This document shows, piece by piece, positions 25,301-31,505 of a stretch of DNA of 64,000 nucleotides (position 1 is the stretch's first letter; each line of letters opens with the position of its first letter). The notes under the pieces were generated by a model, which ran no database searches, had not been told where the DNA came from, and saw only the letters and a list, made by a program, of their open reading frames with translations. The DNA is from Ancistrus triradiatus (taxonomy: Eukaryota > Chordata > Actinopteri > Siluriformes > Loricariidae). Both the position numbers and the translations under genes were made by a program. The DNA is taken from contig JAJAGP010000208.1 of the NCBI GenBank assembly GCA_025084515.1, positions 434,001 through 498,000 on the forward strand, written 5' to 3'.

Positions 25301-28052
25301 CAGGACGACTGATCCGTGTTAAATGAAGAATGAATGGGGCCATGTATCGTGAGATTTTAAGCCAAAACCTCCTTCCATCAGTGAGAGCATTGAAGATGGA
25401 ACATGGCTGGGTCTTCCAGCATGACAATGATTCCAAACACACTGATTGGGCCACGAAGGAGTGGCTCCATAAAAAGCATGTCAAGGTTCTGGAGTGGCCT
25501 AGCCAGTCTCCAGACCTCAACCCCATAGAAAATTTGTGGAGGGAGTTGAAGGTCCGTGTTGCCCAGCGACAGCAAAGTATAATATTTTTGTCTCATTTGT
25601 TTAACTGGGTTGTCTTTATCTACTTTTAGGACTTATGTGAAAATCTGATGTTATTTTAGATCATATTTACACAGGAATACAGAAAATTCTAAAGCGTTCA
25701 CAAACTTTCAAGCACCACTGTACACTACCAAAGTGTTGTCTAATTATCGTTATCAACAAAATCCCAGAAAATACAATTTTTGACATATCATCAGTATCAT
25801 CAATTACATATTTTTTGTTTTCATGTTAATAGCTCAACACCTGCTTACCTGCAGCGATGCAACATGCCTAAGCTGCACAGTGCGACTCTCGTCCTCCTCA
25901 TTCACGCTTACTACGCTGGGCTGGAACACTTTTGTAGGCTCGAGGATCAGAACCTGAAAAAGCAACCATTGCAGAACTCAGTGTTTTGGTTCATTACAAC
26001 CTCCTAAAAACCAATGCATTGGTGGTTCACTCTAGAGTTTTCAGACAAAGACGCTGTTACTGACACATAATGGTCGTCAAATAGATTGGTTACAAGATCA
26101 ACTTGCGTTCATTCAATGCCTCAATAAACGTTTCCATGTTTATATTCAGTGCTTTGAGGCTGTTAGATTACAATGCTTTTTGCCTCTTCCATATTTTCAC
26201 ACAATGTTTTGATTATATATTTATTTATGGCAACCATTTTTCAAAGGCATACATAAGGAGCACACTATAAACCGGGCCTGCATTGAGCAGAACTGGAGAA
26301 GTAGGCTGTTTTAGTTCCGAATTCGTCCGTCTCTGTGAAGTTATTGCATGATGTATTTAAAACAAGGATGTTTTATTTTATAAAGGGGGTAAGTGGACCG
26401 GATGTTACTGAAACTGAAAATAAGAAGGTTATTATATATACCTTTTCCATTCTACACACATATTGAAACACATGAGAAAAAAATGTTGCAATGATAGGAC
26501 AAAACAAGACTTAAACTCTAGCGTCTCTTCACACTCTTACCGGGCAATACTCTGTGGACACAGTAGGTTTGCACGCTTGAACCTGCAGCTCCATCCAAAA
26601 GTCCACCAACTCCTGCTTGGGGTGCTTCAGCTCCACCGGCTTGGCAAACTGCTTGTACAAGATGTATGTCTCCATGAGGGATCCCACATACCTATAACAA
26701 AATCCATAATGAACATGACAGGAAGGTACAAAAAAAAAAATAGATAAATAAAAATAGGTGCAATCACCAATAATCACCCTCTTGTTAAGTGTTTTCCAAT
26801 ATCTGCACACCCTGGGCTGTATTATTTCAATTATAGTAATGTAGTCTTCCAAAACTGACACATTTTCATTTTATTTACACATTTGCAGTTTAACAGCTTA
26901 TTCTTTTTGTAACTGTTTGTACTCCATACTAAAAACACATGATGCTCCTACTTCTAATTTCCTTATAGGAGCTATAAATGGACTCTCCAGCCTTCAGCTT
27001 TATATCAGTTATATATTAACAGAGGTGGTAAATAAAGTACAAGTACTTCGTTTCTGTACTTAAGTATGTTTTTAGGTATCAGTAATTTATTTGATTATTC
27101 CTGTAATTTAACAGTTTTTTGGTGTTTTTTTACTTACTACATTTCAGAACTATTTTTTTTACTTTTTACTCACTGCATTTTCAAAACAGGCTTGTTGCTT
27201 GCTTTTATGAATTTATTTATTTATCCATTTTATCTACCTGTTTTTTTTTCTTTTTTATTTAGGCAATCCTAGTTAGGCTCCTAATGAAGCACCAATCAGA
27301 ATACTAGGTTTATTAAAGACGCAATCGCAGTGTACCATCAGTGTCATGGATGTGAACCTCTTCCTGCTTCAACAACTTGGAAAGGTTTATAAAGAAATAG
27401 TTTTTTTACTTTAAGTACATTTAGTAGACTTTACTTTTATACTTCTACTTGGGTTAAACATAAGCCATACTTCAACTTTTACTGGAATATTTTTTAAAAT
27501 CAGATTAGTAATACTTTTACTTAAGTAAGGAACTTGTATACTTCTCCCACCTCTATATAATATGTAAGATTGGATCACTTTCCTCAATAAATAAATGAGC
27601 AATTATAATATTTATATCTCATTTGTTTAACGGAGTTCTCTTTATCTACTTTTAGGACTTGTGTGAAAATCTGATAATGTTTTAGGTTATATTTATGCAG
27701 AAATATAGAAAATTGTTAAGGGTTCACAAACTTTCAAGCACCACTGTAGTACCCGATTTTGGTTGACTGTATCCCTAATATGATATGATGACTTTGGTTC
27801 TGATTAAATGTCACGATCCACATTAAGGTCCAAATGGAAGTATTAGCACCCCAGGCGAATGTGTGGCATAAACTCCATCCTTCCACACTCACCACATTGG
27901 TGCTTTGAGTCGATAGAGTTTCTCTGAAGCTTCGATGACTTTCTTGTGCTCGTTGGCCAGAATGCCAGCTCCCAAATAAAATCCTACATCCCAGTAATCG
28001 TGCATCTTCTCCAGGCTGCCCTTCCTGCCCAGCAGACTACTGAGAGTGACAC
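553..28052 (-). CDS. map3k6: ASK-family MAP kinase kinase kinase, map3k6 (ASK2)-like, partial, 13 exons visible
   Basis: Cytoplasmic Ser/Thr kinase that activates MKK4/7 and MKK3/6, hence JNK and p38, under stress (family knowledge). Visible exons in transcript order: 27,893-28,052; 26,541-26,691; 25,849-25,953; 19,232-19,327; 18,637-18,721; 11,856-11,989; 7,550-7,677; 7,139-7,275; 6,936-7,041; 5,711-5,868; 2,253-2,451; 821-983; 553-718. All have AG/GT borders and splice phases agree at every junction except one missing exon before 19,327. The first three exons encode the central regulatory region. The kinase runs from LGRGTYGVVYAG through IAIKE, VHRDIK, DFGTSK and APEIID, so catalytic residues are intact. 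ASK2-type signatures are EEVPGG, SLSSLLRS and HELGSPQ; ASK1 would have EQVPGG and HELGEPQ or YELGEPQ. The N-terminal ~half and the C-terminal coiled coil and SAM-like end are not in view. MAP3K15 is the main alternative paralogue. Confidence 0.88.
821..983 (-). CDS. map3k6: map3k6 exon with 14-3-3 binding motif RSMSVP
   Basis: 163 nt. Encodes GDYQRSMSVPIAV followed by an acidic stretch (HIEDTDADRTE) and RRKMHHLREIN. RSxSxP is the 14-3-3 docking motif that restrains ASK kinases when the serine is phosphorylated (human ASK1 Ser966/967, established knowledge). The acceptor is CTGAAG|GA and the donor CC|GTGAGC. The open frame is interrupted by the splice sites, so it can only be seen by reading the junctions. 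It is the homologue of the map3k5 exon at 45,280-45,457. Confidence 0.82.
1130..2100 (+). mobile_element. Tc1-like transposon (group A), internally deleted and frameshifted
   Basis: The sequence from about 1,340 reads as a Tc1 transposase start (CATGCCGAGATCC) with HTH-region codons, then NLPRSGRPTKI-type and WTDET-type segments. It jumps at about 2,050 from TGATGGTCTGGGGCTGTTTT to a right end, GGGGCAAACACTTTTTCACA, so the C-terminal catalytic part is missing. A ~115-bp stretch is directly duplicated (1,321-1,433 and 1,434-1,551). Non-functional copy. Confidence 0.8.
1321..1551. repeat. Adjacent direct duplication of ~115 bp inside Tc1 A
   Basis: Copies at 1,321-1,433 and 1,434-1,551 are the same Tc1 segment. 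They differ by single-base insertions (for example ACACATCATG versus ACACAATCATG, and GATCC versus GATCCC). Indel-only divergence between neighbours is more typical of an assembly patch than of an old duplication. Confidence 0.75.
2253..2451 (-). CDS. map3k6: map3k6 exon: end of kinase domain (subdomains X-XI)
   Basis: 199 nt. Starts V-GMFKIHP and contains EEAKAFIMRCFEPNPDKR, the conserved ASK kinase C-lobe end, then RKKTKPLPSSPELELSS. Acceptor CTACAG|GTGGG and donor CTCAG|GTAAG. It pairs with the map3k5 exon at 47,599-47,779. It joins directly in frame to the RSMSVP exon, with no microexon seen here. Confidence 0.9.
2460..3431. other. Intron, no recognised feature
   Basis: AT-rich intronic sequence of map3k6. 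I see no exon, TIR or tRNA-like box. Small open frames here have no recognisable content. Confidence 0.5.
3432..3697. repeat. Inverted-repeat arm (partner 258-526)
   Basis: Reverse complement of 258-526. It begins at TTTCTTGAGGGACCTCAG and runs into the left terminus of the Tc1 B element that starts at 3,622. Confidence 0.7.
3622..5209 (+). mobile_element. Full-length but decayed Tc1-like transposon (group B)
   Basis: Terminal inverted repeats: TACATTGGGGTAAAAAAGTA at the left and its complement ending CCCCCAATGTA at the right, about 1.59 kb apart. Inside is a plus-strand DD34E transposase with frameshifts. Visible blocks are MAKTKELSK-type start codons near 4,010, WVFQHDNDPKHTARATKE (second Asp, 4,705-4,760), and LNPIENLWRE with the catalytic Glu (about 4,815-4,845). 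The C-terminal EEWAKIPATVCANLLKTYRK is intact. Several frameshifts and a TGA near 4,790 prevent expression. It sits in a map3k6 intron. Confidence 0.9.
5213..5710. other. Intron, mostly unremarkable; short dispersed-repeat piece
   Basis: Intron sequence. The stretch around 5,335-5,400 (TTTCCTCCCACATTCCAAA) is a fragment of a dispersed fish repeat also seen near 38.0 and 42.5 kb. Nothing else is recognised. Confidence 0.4.
5711..5868 (-). CDS. map3k6: map3k6 exon: activation-segment end and APE motif
   Basis: 158 nt, the same length as its map3k5 counterpart (51,372-51,529). Encodes GTLQYMAPEIIDQGP, then DIWSLGCTIIEMATG and HELGSPQAAMFK. The Thr completed at the preceding junction (TFTGT) corresponds to the ASK1 activating Thr838 region. 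HELGSPQ is ASK2-like. Acceptor TTTAG|GAAC, donor AAG|GTACTG. Confidence 0.93.
6064..6295. repeat. Dispersed non-autonomous repeat fragment
   Basis: Contains CATAACATTATGACCACCTC and TGATACTGATGTGGTGGTGT, blocks I recognise as a widely dispersed fish repeat. No ends or duplication could be defined. Confidence 0.4.
6750..6801. repeat. (CT)n microsatellite
   Basis: A run of CT dinucleotides with a few CCCTCT interruptions. It produces a spurious minus-strand frame of Arg-Glu repeats. Confidence 0.9.
6936..7041 (-). CDS. map3k6: map3k6 exon: DFG loop
   Basis: 106 nt. Encodes GDNVLINTYSGVLKISDFG and then TSKRLAGINPCTETFTG across the junction. DFG magnesium-binding Asp intact. Acceptor CTCCAG|GGTGAT, donor ACAG|GTGACC. 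The map3k5 homologue at 52,702-52,806 is frameshifted, so this copy is the clean reference. Confidence 0.94.
7139..7275 (-). CDS. map3k6: map3k6 exon: hinge to HRD catalytic loop
   Basis: 137 nt. Encodes GSLSSLLRSKWGPLKDNE, FYTKQILEGLKYLHDNQ and IVHRDIK, so the catalytic Asp is present. Acceptor CCACAG|GAAG, donor AAG|GTATCG. The neighbouring exon leaves a G that forms Gly with the first two bases here. SLSSLLRS is shared with ASK2 rather than ASK1 (SLSALLRS). Confidence 0.94.
7471..7540. repeat. 30-bp direct repeat beside an exon
   Basis: TTTTACAGACCTGAAGGAAG plus the next ten bases is identical at 7,471-7,500 and 7,511-7,540, ten bases apart and immediately downstream of a map3k6 exon donor. 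One of several local duplications in the window. Confidence 0.8.
7550..7677 (-). CDS. map3k6: map3k6 exon: alpha-C helix to hinge
   Basis: 128 nt. Encodes YSQPLHEEIALHKRLKHRN, then IVQYLGSVSEGGFLKIFMEE and VPG. The alpha-C Glu (HEE) that pairs with the ATP lysine is present. EEVPGG matches ASK2. Acceptor GAGCAG|TTAC, donor GGAG|GTAATG. Confidence 0.94.
7831..8695 (-). mobile_element. Tc1 group-B fragment, left part missing
   Basis: Starts with the terminus TACAGTGGGGCAAAAAACTT and continues into an antisense transposase. Minus-strand frames read EEWAKIPATVCVNLVKTYRK (about 8,150-8,090) and WRELKVHVAQRQPQNI. The match is lost near 8,695 (GGACATGTACTGGC), so the transposase N terminus and other TIR are absent. 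Multiple frameshifts. Confidence 0.85.
8700..9536 (+). mobile_element. L2-type LINE 3' end with short tandem tail
   Basis: Ends with GCTTTGAGACAATG, AAAAAGCGCTATATAAATA and a tail of repeated ACTTG units, the usual 3' terminus of fish L2-clade LINEs. The block TTCCTTGCCACTGTCGCCCT recurs as fragments at 9.75, 11.0, 23.6 and 36.8 kb. No reverse transcriptase remains, so this is a 5'-truncated copy. Clade assignment is from recollection of the 3' end. Confidence 0.65.
9590..9680 (+). mobile_element. Short Tc1 transposase fossil
   Basis: Translates as NGPEDQWKRVLWSDESKFEI. WSDESKF contains the first catalytic Asp block of Tc1/mariner transposases. Nothing recognisable flanks it. Confidence 0.55.
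9745..9920 (-). mobile_element. L2 LINE 3'-end fragment (antisense)
   Basis: Contains GACAGTGGCAAGGAAACACT and AAGAGACCCAATCTCC, antisense to the 8,700-9,536 repeat. Confidence 0.55.
9930..10995. other. Intron, nothing recognised
   Basis: AT-rich, with minor open frames in both strands and no recognisable protein content or terminal repeats. Confidence 0.4.
10998..11125 (+). mobile_element. L2 LINE 3'-end fragment
   Basis: TTTGGTACTGTGGCCCTAGG and CTTGCTCATTAG match the LINE 3' block in degraded form. Confidence 0.45.
11856..11989 (-). CDS. map3k6: map3k6 exon: start of kinase domain (P-loop and VAIK lysine)
   Basis: 134 nt, identical in length to map3k5 56,579-56,712. Encodes YMYEKDEHGEKV, the glycine loop LGRGTYGVVYAG, DLSTQVRIAIKEI (ATP-binding Lys) and PERDS. 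Acceptor TGCAG|TACATG, donor AC|GTATGT. The exon begins in phase 0, matching the end of the 18,637-18,721 exon. Confidence 0.94.
12180..13141 (+). mobile_element. Old, heavily decayed Tc1/mariner element
   Basis: The plus strand shows WPPQNPDLNTTESLWDVLE at about 12,900-12,957, equivalent to the WPxxSPDLNPIEnLW block with the third catalytic acidic residue. Upstream there are only transposase-like fragments, with many stops. It ends near TTTTTGGACCAGTCAGTGTA, which resembles a terminus. Confidence 0.65.
13390..14060. mobile_element. Pogo/Tigger-like non-autonomous element (partner at 58.2 kb)
   Basis: Shares long collinear blocks with 58,186-58,976, including CACAGTGATTCAG, AATAAGCTTTGTGTT, TTTGGCCAACTGTAGGTTAA and ATTATTCCTTATGG. 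This copy has lost one terminus. The better copy has CAGTGGTACCTC ends, which suggest pogo/Tigger-type Tc1-mariner. Confidence 0.6.
14103..15284 (+). mobile_element. Tc1-like transposon (group C), nearly intact transposase with one in-frame stop
   Basis: TIRs are TACAGTGGTGCTTGAAGG and a right end of TTTCAAGCACCACTGTA. The transposase is open from 14,353 to 15,249 apart from one stop at 14,677-14,679, where family copies have Trp (NVLW). The N-terminal part before 14,353 is frameshifted and part of the 5' UTR is deleted near 14,217. The second catalytic block MQQDNDPNHTSRS is intact. The third block reads LNPIKMLW, so the catalytic Glu of DD34E is replaced by Lys. The encoded enzyme would be inactive even if the stop were read through. 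Confidence 0.92.
15950..16105 (+). mobile_element. SINE-like 3' region
   Basis: Contains AAGGCCCTTAACC, followed by TGTAAAATTG and GGGCATCTGCTAAATGG, the 3' body typical of a tRNA-derived fish SINE that recurs at 53.8, 55.6 and 56.9-57.2 kb. Confidence 0.5.
16120..16750 (-). mobile_element. Tc1-like group-D fragment
   Basis: Matches the 21,680-22,335 repeat in the same orientation: GTGCCAAGAAAATATCCCCC, CATGCTTTCATTGTTG, TCTCTTTTTCAGACCATTCT, CATTCTGATGCTTGG. The transposase C-terminal part seen at 21.3 kb is absent. Confidence 0.65.
16767..16825. repeat. (CT)n and (AT)n microsatellite
   Basis: CT repeats followed by a TATATAAATATATA run, directly before the Tc1 C terminus. Confidence 0.9.
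16829..18566 (-). mobile_element. Tc1-like transposon (group C), broken by a poly-A block
   Basis: Antisense copy of the group-C element. The left end is AGGTGCTTGAAAAGTTGTGA and the right end runs into a (GT)n tract where the TIR should be. The minus frame 18,300-17,692 encodes the N-terminal HTH region (EISEDFRKRVVDAHQAGKGY) through WRKENTAF, and 17,354-17,052 encodes MQQDNDPKHTSRS to KGGHTRY-like C terminus with LNPFEMLW (Glu kept). Between them, 17,570-17,650 is poly-A/poly-C junk flanked by duplicate sequence. Confidence 0.9.
17511..17720. repeat. Direct duplication around a homopolymer block
   Basis: ACCATGTTTCACAGATGGAA and the following ~45 bases occur at 17,511-17,572 and again at 17,660-17,720, separated by about 80 bases of A-rich then C-rich homopolymers. 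The copies differ by indels. Probably an assembly patch. Confidence 0.75.
18565..18598. repeat. (GT)n microsatellite
   Basis: About 16 GT units replacing the expected Tc1 C terminus. Confidence 0.95.
18637..18721 (-). CDS. map3k6: map3k6 exon: linker before the kinase domain
   Basis: 85 nt. Encodes FCELVNSVISQSDG and a Ser/Asp-rich tail ending SSGLLE, matching the ASK stretch that precedes the kinase (human ASK1 has FFEMVNTI and SDLLE). Acceptor CCTAG|ATTC, donor GAG|GTAAGC. Phases agree with the exons on both sides. Confidence 0.9.
19232..19327 (-). CDS. map3k6: map3k6 exon: ISKFDER block
   Basis: 96 nt, the same length as map3k5 60,641-60,736. Encodes ISKFDERSCFLYVLYN, SDDFQLCF and SDLHCK, the conserved C-terminal end of the ASK central regulatory region. 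Acceptor AACAG|CATTTC, donor GG|GTGAGT. It begins with one base of a split codon, but the exon that should supply the first two bases was not found upstream. Confidence 0.92.
19360..19930. repeat. LINE-related 3' repeat with (ATT)n
   Basis: Starts with ATTATTATT units and TTTATATAGTAGC, then a block around AAGGGCACTTTACAT and GTTCCAAAGGTTATGTACT known to me as a dispersed fish repeat. No intact coding frame. Confidence 0.45.
19940..21250. other. Intron, nothing recognised
   Basis: The missing map3k6 exon of about 20 codons should lie somewhere between 19,328 and 25,848. I could not identify it in this stretch. A short exon-like segment on the plus strand at about 20,922-20,985 (AG...GT bordered) has no recognised content. 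Confidence 0.35.
21254..22335 (-). mobile_element. Tc1-like transposon (group D), decayed
   Basis: The minus strand encodes KWPPQSPDLNPIEHLWNV (third catalytic Glu kept) at about 21,505-21,450 and FVESMPRRSKAVLKAN at the C-terminal end. 21,680-22,335 is the antisense N-terminal/HTH half, with VRWADLSISEPADLLGFS and REWSEKEKIS. Frameshifts are present, and the junction at about 21,690 suggests an internal rearrangement. The terminus near 21,254 (GGTACACCTTGCTAGTA) matches 51,260-51,283. Confidence 0.8.
22340..22412. repeat. (AT)n microsatellite
   Basis: Long TATATA tract followed by poly-T. Confidence 0.95.
22415..23600. other. Intron, nothing recognised
   Basis: AT-rich sequence without recognisable exons or termini. 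Confidence 0.4.
23600..24075 (-). repeat. L2 3'-end fragment, present as two adjacent error-laden copies
   Basis: About 210-235 bp repeated at 23,622-23,833 and 23,834-24,070. Each contains AGCTTTACAAATA, CTAGACCTCACAGCCCCATG, GGTGGCAAGGAA, CTCACTCCACGGATTGCTGA and a block ending AATTCAACTCATGA or AAGTTCAACTCATGA. Differences are mostly single-base indels. Confidence 0.7.
24347..25722 (+). mobile_element. Chimeric Tc1: group-B 5' part joined to a group-C 3' end
   Basis: Begins with the B terminus TACAGTGGGGCAAAA and follows the B transposase (MAKTKELSKDTRKKIVDLQQ; later WVFQHDNDSKHTDWATKE and LNPIENLWRELKVRVAQRQ) to about 25,573. It then switches abruptly to the C-group 3' end (TATAATATTTTTGTCTCATT ... 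TTTCAAGCACCACTGTA). The transposase lacks its C terminus and has frameshifts. A second B-left/C-right chimera lies at 31,930. Confidence 0.85.
25849..25953 (-). CDS. map3k6: map3k6 exon: EPTK block
   Basis: 105 nt (35 codons). Encodes VLILEPTKVFQPSVVSVN and RTVQLRHVASLQ, matching the ASK central region (human ASK1 VLILEPTKIYQPSYLSIN). Acceptor TTCAG|GTTC, donor CAG|GTAAGC. Ends in phase 0. Confidence 0.93.
26010..26530. other. Intron, nothing recognised
   Basis: No exon or repeat terminus identified. Confidence 0.4.
26541..26691 (-). CDS. map3k6: map3k6 exon: central regulatory region (KQELVDFW)
   Basis: 151 nt. Encodes YVGSLMETYILYKQF, HPKQELVDFWMELQ and CKPTVSTEYCP. KQELVDFWM is invariant in the family as I recall it. 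The Trp at the start is split across the junction (TG|G). Acceptor TTATAG|GTATG, donor CCCG|GTAAG. Confidence 0.93.
27015..27556. mobile_element. hAT-like MITE with AGAGGTGG ends
   Basis: Ends are AGAGGTGGTAAATAAAGTA and TTGTATACTTCTCCCACCTCT, complementary over about 17 bases with the inner sequence (AAGTACTT and TTTACTTAAGTA) also roughly palindromic. A common non-autonomous teleost element. No clean 8-bp duplication could be confirmed. Confidence 0.65.
27557..27748 (+). mobile_element. Isolated Tc1 group-C 3' end
   Basis: Matches the last ~190 bp of group C (TTGGATCACTTTCCTCAATA ... TTTCAAGCACCACTGTA) with no transposase. It abuts the preceding MITE. Confidence 0.8.
27893..28052 (-). CDS. 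map3k6: map3k6 exon: most upstream one visible (SLLGRKG block)
   Basis: 160 nt. Encodes VTLSSLLGRKGSLEKMHDYW, VGFYLGAGILANEHKKVI and EKLYRLKAPMW, matching the ASK1 TPR-like/central region (KLSSLLGKKGNLEKLQ). Acceptor TTGAAG|GTG, donor TG|GTGAGT. A preceding exon must contribute one base. None is recognised between here and 39,672. Confidence 0.93.
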
Positions 28053-28059
28053 CTTCAAA

Positions 28060-29190
28060 ACAGGGATGAAGGATTCCATTTAATGAAACATTAAAGCAGG
28101 TTAACAATTTAAGTTTCACCCAAGGTTCAGACCAGCTTCATGTCCACAAAACATGAGTTTGTTAAAAAAACAAAAGTACAAGGAACATTAATGAAACCCT
28201 ATAAGAACCCATCATTACCACCTAGCTACATTAGGAGACAAAAGGTGGTTTAGAAGCTTGCTATATGCTGTACACAATGTGCTACAATGTAAATCATTCT
28301 GAAAATTACAGAATTTGTTTTAAAAATGTATAAAAACTAATGGCTCACACAAGAAGCAAAACCTGATGCATTAATAAGCAATTCACATTGGTATTTATTG
28401 TGGTTTGTGATTTAACACATTATGACAGTGAAAAGGCCGCTGAACAGGATGTTTTCTGGACATATACAAGTTAAAGGCCTTTTCACACCGAGTGTGATTT
28501 TTAAACATAGTTGGACCTTCACACCAAGTCCGATGCGTTTTCTGTCTAACACTGAAAACTCCGTGTCCGCTTTTGCTTCTTTAATTTCCCTTCTCTTAAC
28601 ATGTCATGAAGATTTCGCCATGTCTTTTTCATATAATCAACTTTAAAAAAAAACACAATGACACGAGCGAAGATTAGTGCAGGAAGCGATATTGTTCTGG
28701 GTGTGCATGAACAGATTAGAATGCACTTAAATAAACAAGAAACGATTCCATACTGCAAGGTTTACACCATCACTCCCCTCCTTTCAGCTATATTCTGCCA
28801 GATATTTTCTTTAATATCCATGTTTTTATAGTCAACATGTTGCTTGTCCTATAATCTCTTGTGCTCTGCTGCTATTAGAATGAGCTCTTCTGCCTGACAA
28901 CCGAGCTCTGATTGGTCAGCCTGATTTTAAATAGGTCTAAAATGCACTGGGCATCACTACATGGTTATCTGGTAAGTACATACAGACAAGTGCCATTTAT
29001 CAACCATTCAATCAACATCCGTTTGCTTTAATGACCAACTATTATAAAAATTAAAATAGGAAATAAAATTCTGTCTTTTAACTGCAGACACTGTAGCATA
29101 AACAACTGGTCAAATTAAAGAAGGTTTCGCAGGTATGTATTTTACTGTGCCATAAATATTGATTTATCTCATACTTTGATGTTTTGTTTA
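28060..29190. other. Non-coding, nothing recognised
   Basis: AT-rich. TTAAAGGCCTTTTCACACCG near 28,470 resembles a piece of a dispersed repeat. No map3k6 exon found. Confidence 0.4.
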
Positions 29191-29204
29191 CATATTTTTT
29201 TTTC

Positions 29205-29530
29205 TGTAACTCATTTTTCACGAATCGATATGATTTACTTTGAGCATTAACTACATGCAATAAGCACACCATATTTCCAACTCTCTCTTCTACTATTATA
29301 AATCACTTATATCTATATAGTAAATTACATCCAATAATACATCCCAAAAAACGGCGGAACTAGGGCTCCGCCGGCGGGTGGCTTTTTTTCTTTAACTTAT
29401 TTTCACGAATATTGATTTACTTTGCATTAACTACATGCATAAGCACACATATTTCCAACATGCTTACTATTATAATCATATATATCTATATAAGCTAAAA
29501 TTACATCCAAATAATACATACCAAAAAACG
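29205..29530. repeat. ~145-bp adjacent duplication with indels
   Basis: 29,205-29,353 and 29,392-29,530 share TTACTTTG, CATTAACTACATGCA, TAAGCACAC, CATATTTCCAAC and a closing CAAAAAACGG in the same order, with many small indels. A GC-rich snippet (CTCCGCCGGCGGG) sits between them. Confidence 0.75.
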
Positions 29531-29691
29531 GTATTAGTATAGAGCTTGTCCAACTCTTCAACAAAGTCTTTCCACTCGATTTTCAAACATGACTGTGAGG
29601 CCTGACTGCTAAGCATACTGTTGGCATTCAAATTAACTTCGAAGGTGTATGAGCTAGGGTCAGGGCTCTGAGCAAAGCAGCCTTGTACTCC

Positions 29692-29810
29692 AACAATAAT
29701 AATAATAATAATAAGCTTTATTTATATAGCAGTTTTTCAAACAATATTTTACAAAGTGCTTTACATGAGCAGAAGCAAAAATTTAGCAAACCATTTGTTT
29801 ATGGAGAAGC
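29692..29810 (-). mobile_element. LINE 3' end with (AAT)n tail
   Basis: ATAATAATAATAATAAGC followed by TTTATTTATATAGC and ACAAAGTGCTTTACA is an antisense LINE 3' terminus. Confidence 0.55.
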
Positions 29811-30082
29811 TCGGCTGGTGCAGTGTTACTGCTACATACATTTTCTAGCGGTGGCCTGCTAAAACAGTGAATTGGCATTGCCTGAAAGAGGGGACGCCGG
29901 AAGAGGAAATACAACACCAACCCCTACCCATTCCTGCAATGAACTTGGGCCACACCCAGAGTACATGATCGGCAGTGCCCTGTGAATTAAAGGGACATGC
30001 ACTGGAGATCCCCTGCAACCCTGGCCAAGGTAATCAGGGTCAAAAACATGAAACTAATTTGGATACAGTCAATTTCCTTATT

Positions 30083-31147
30083 GACTGTGTTAGGGCTGCA
30101 ACAATGAATCGATAAAATCGATAATAATCGATTATTGAAAGTGTCAACAACGAATTTCATTATCAATTCGTTGTGTCGCATGATTTATATGTCCCTCCGC
30201 ACGAACGCGGAACATTCAAAGTAAGTTAGCATTAAGAATGGAATGAATTCTACAAATGAAACATGACCGACGCAGAGAAGAAGGTTCGGCTTAAGTCCGC
30301 AAAAGTGTAGGACAATTCACGCTTCACACAACTAAAAATGTCTAACATGCAAGCTTTGCAAAAGTGATTTGACCTGGTACAGGAGCACTCCGGTGCTGAT
30401 ACAGCCCTCAAAAAGGGAACATGTTGTAGTCACCGATGAGGATGAAGGGAGCTCAACAACAGCGGAAGTCACCACAATATCCCGAGTTTGTTCCGTTTTG
30501 AAGTGAAGAAACGTAACGGCACACTCACACTATGCGAACGGACACAGCACGGGTGATGCTGTTTTTGCTTGTTAGCTGGATAATGACAGTGATGGAGTTA
30601 ACAGATATCCTATATTGGCCAAGCTAGCCAAGTCCTATTTATGCATTCCTGGTACTCCAACACTGTCTGAGCGTCTATTTTCTGCAGCAAAAAATACTAT
30701 TTTACAGCTAAAAAAAGAGCCAGCTTTAGCCAGGAGCATGTTGACATGATAACATTTTTGCATTGCAATGCAAAGTTCCTAAAGAAAGGGAGTGAATGAG
30801 TTTGTATGTAGTGTTTGCATCAGAGATGCATTTATTCTTCTTTATTAAGATAAGATAAGATAGCCTTTTATTATCCCACAGGGGAAAATGATCTTGTTAC
30901 GGCACCAAGAAGGAAGAAACAGAATAAATACAAGTATACACACTATTTAATTTGTTATTTTAATTTATTAATACATTTCATTTATTATTATTCAGTTACC
31001 ACTTATTTGCTCTGTTATTCCATGTTATATTTCTGAATAAAGACATGGAATTTTTTTTTAATAATCCGATTCATCAATTAATCGAAAAGATAATCGACCG
31101 ATTAATCGATTATTAAAATAATCGTTAGTTGCAGCCCTAGACTGTGT
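30083..31147. mobile_element. hAT transposon remnant with 8-bp target-site duplication
   Basis: Element 30,091-31,139 has inverted ends (TAGGGCTGCAACAATGAATC and its counterpart TAGTTGCAGCCCTA). It is flanked by GACTGTGT at 30,083-30,090 and 31,140-31,147, a perfect 8-bp duplication as expected for hAT. The plus strand keeps traces of a BED zinc finger (CKLCKSDLTWYRS-like, about 30,345-30,400, two frames) and of the C-terminal hAT dimerisation domain (ILAKLAKSYLCIPGTPTLSE, about 30,612-30,670, then RLFSAAKN). Most of the transposase is deleted. Confidence 0.88.
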
Positions 31148-31505
31148 CTTAGGAGTACAAGGCAAAATTTTGGTTAACTCACTTGCTAGATAGGTGGAAA
31201 CCCAAAAAAGTGTCATAATGGAGAAACTGTTTTTTAAACATCATTGTCTATGGAGCTACCATGTCTGTATGCTTCATATTAAAAAACTGTTAGCAGTGAG
31301 TGAAAGAAGACTATTAATTAGCCAAACCTGTGGCCATTTTAGCCATTCTAAAGGCCATTGCCTAAGACCTAAGCACAAAATTGTGTGATATGCCGAGAAA
31401 AAGTAAATATGTGAAGTGATATGCCAAGTAACATACTGTCAAATAAGTATTAGTAAAGTAAAAAAGTCACTAAAATAAATAAATAGTTTCCATATTGAGA
31501 ACATG

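Noticed and set aside
29537..29680. Minus-strand coding-like stretch (KIEWKDFVEELDKLYTNT) considered as an upstream map3k6 exon
   Set aside because: It does not match any part of the ASK N-terminal half and lacks convincing splice borders. It is left unassigned.
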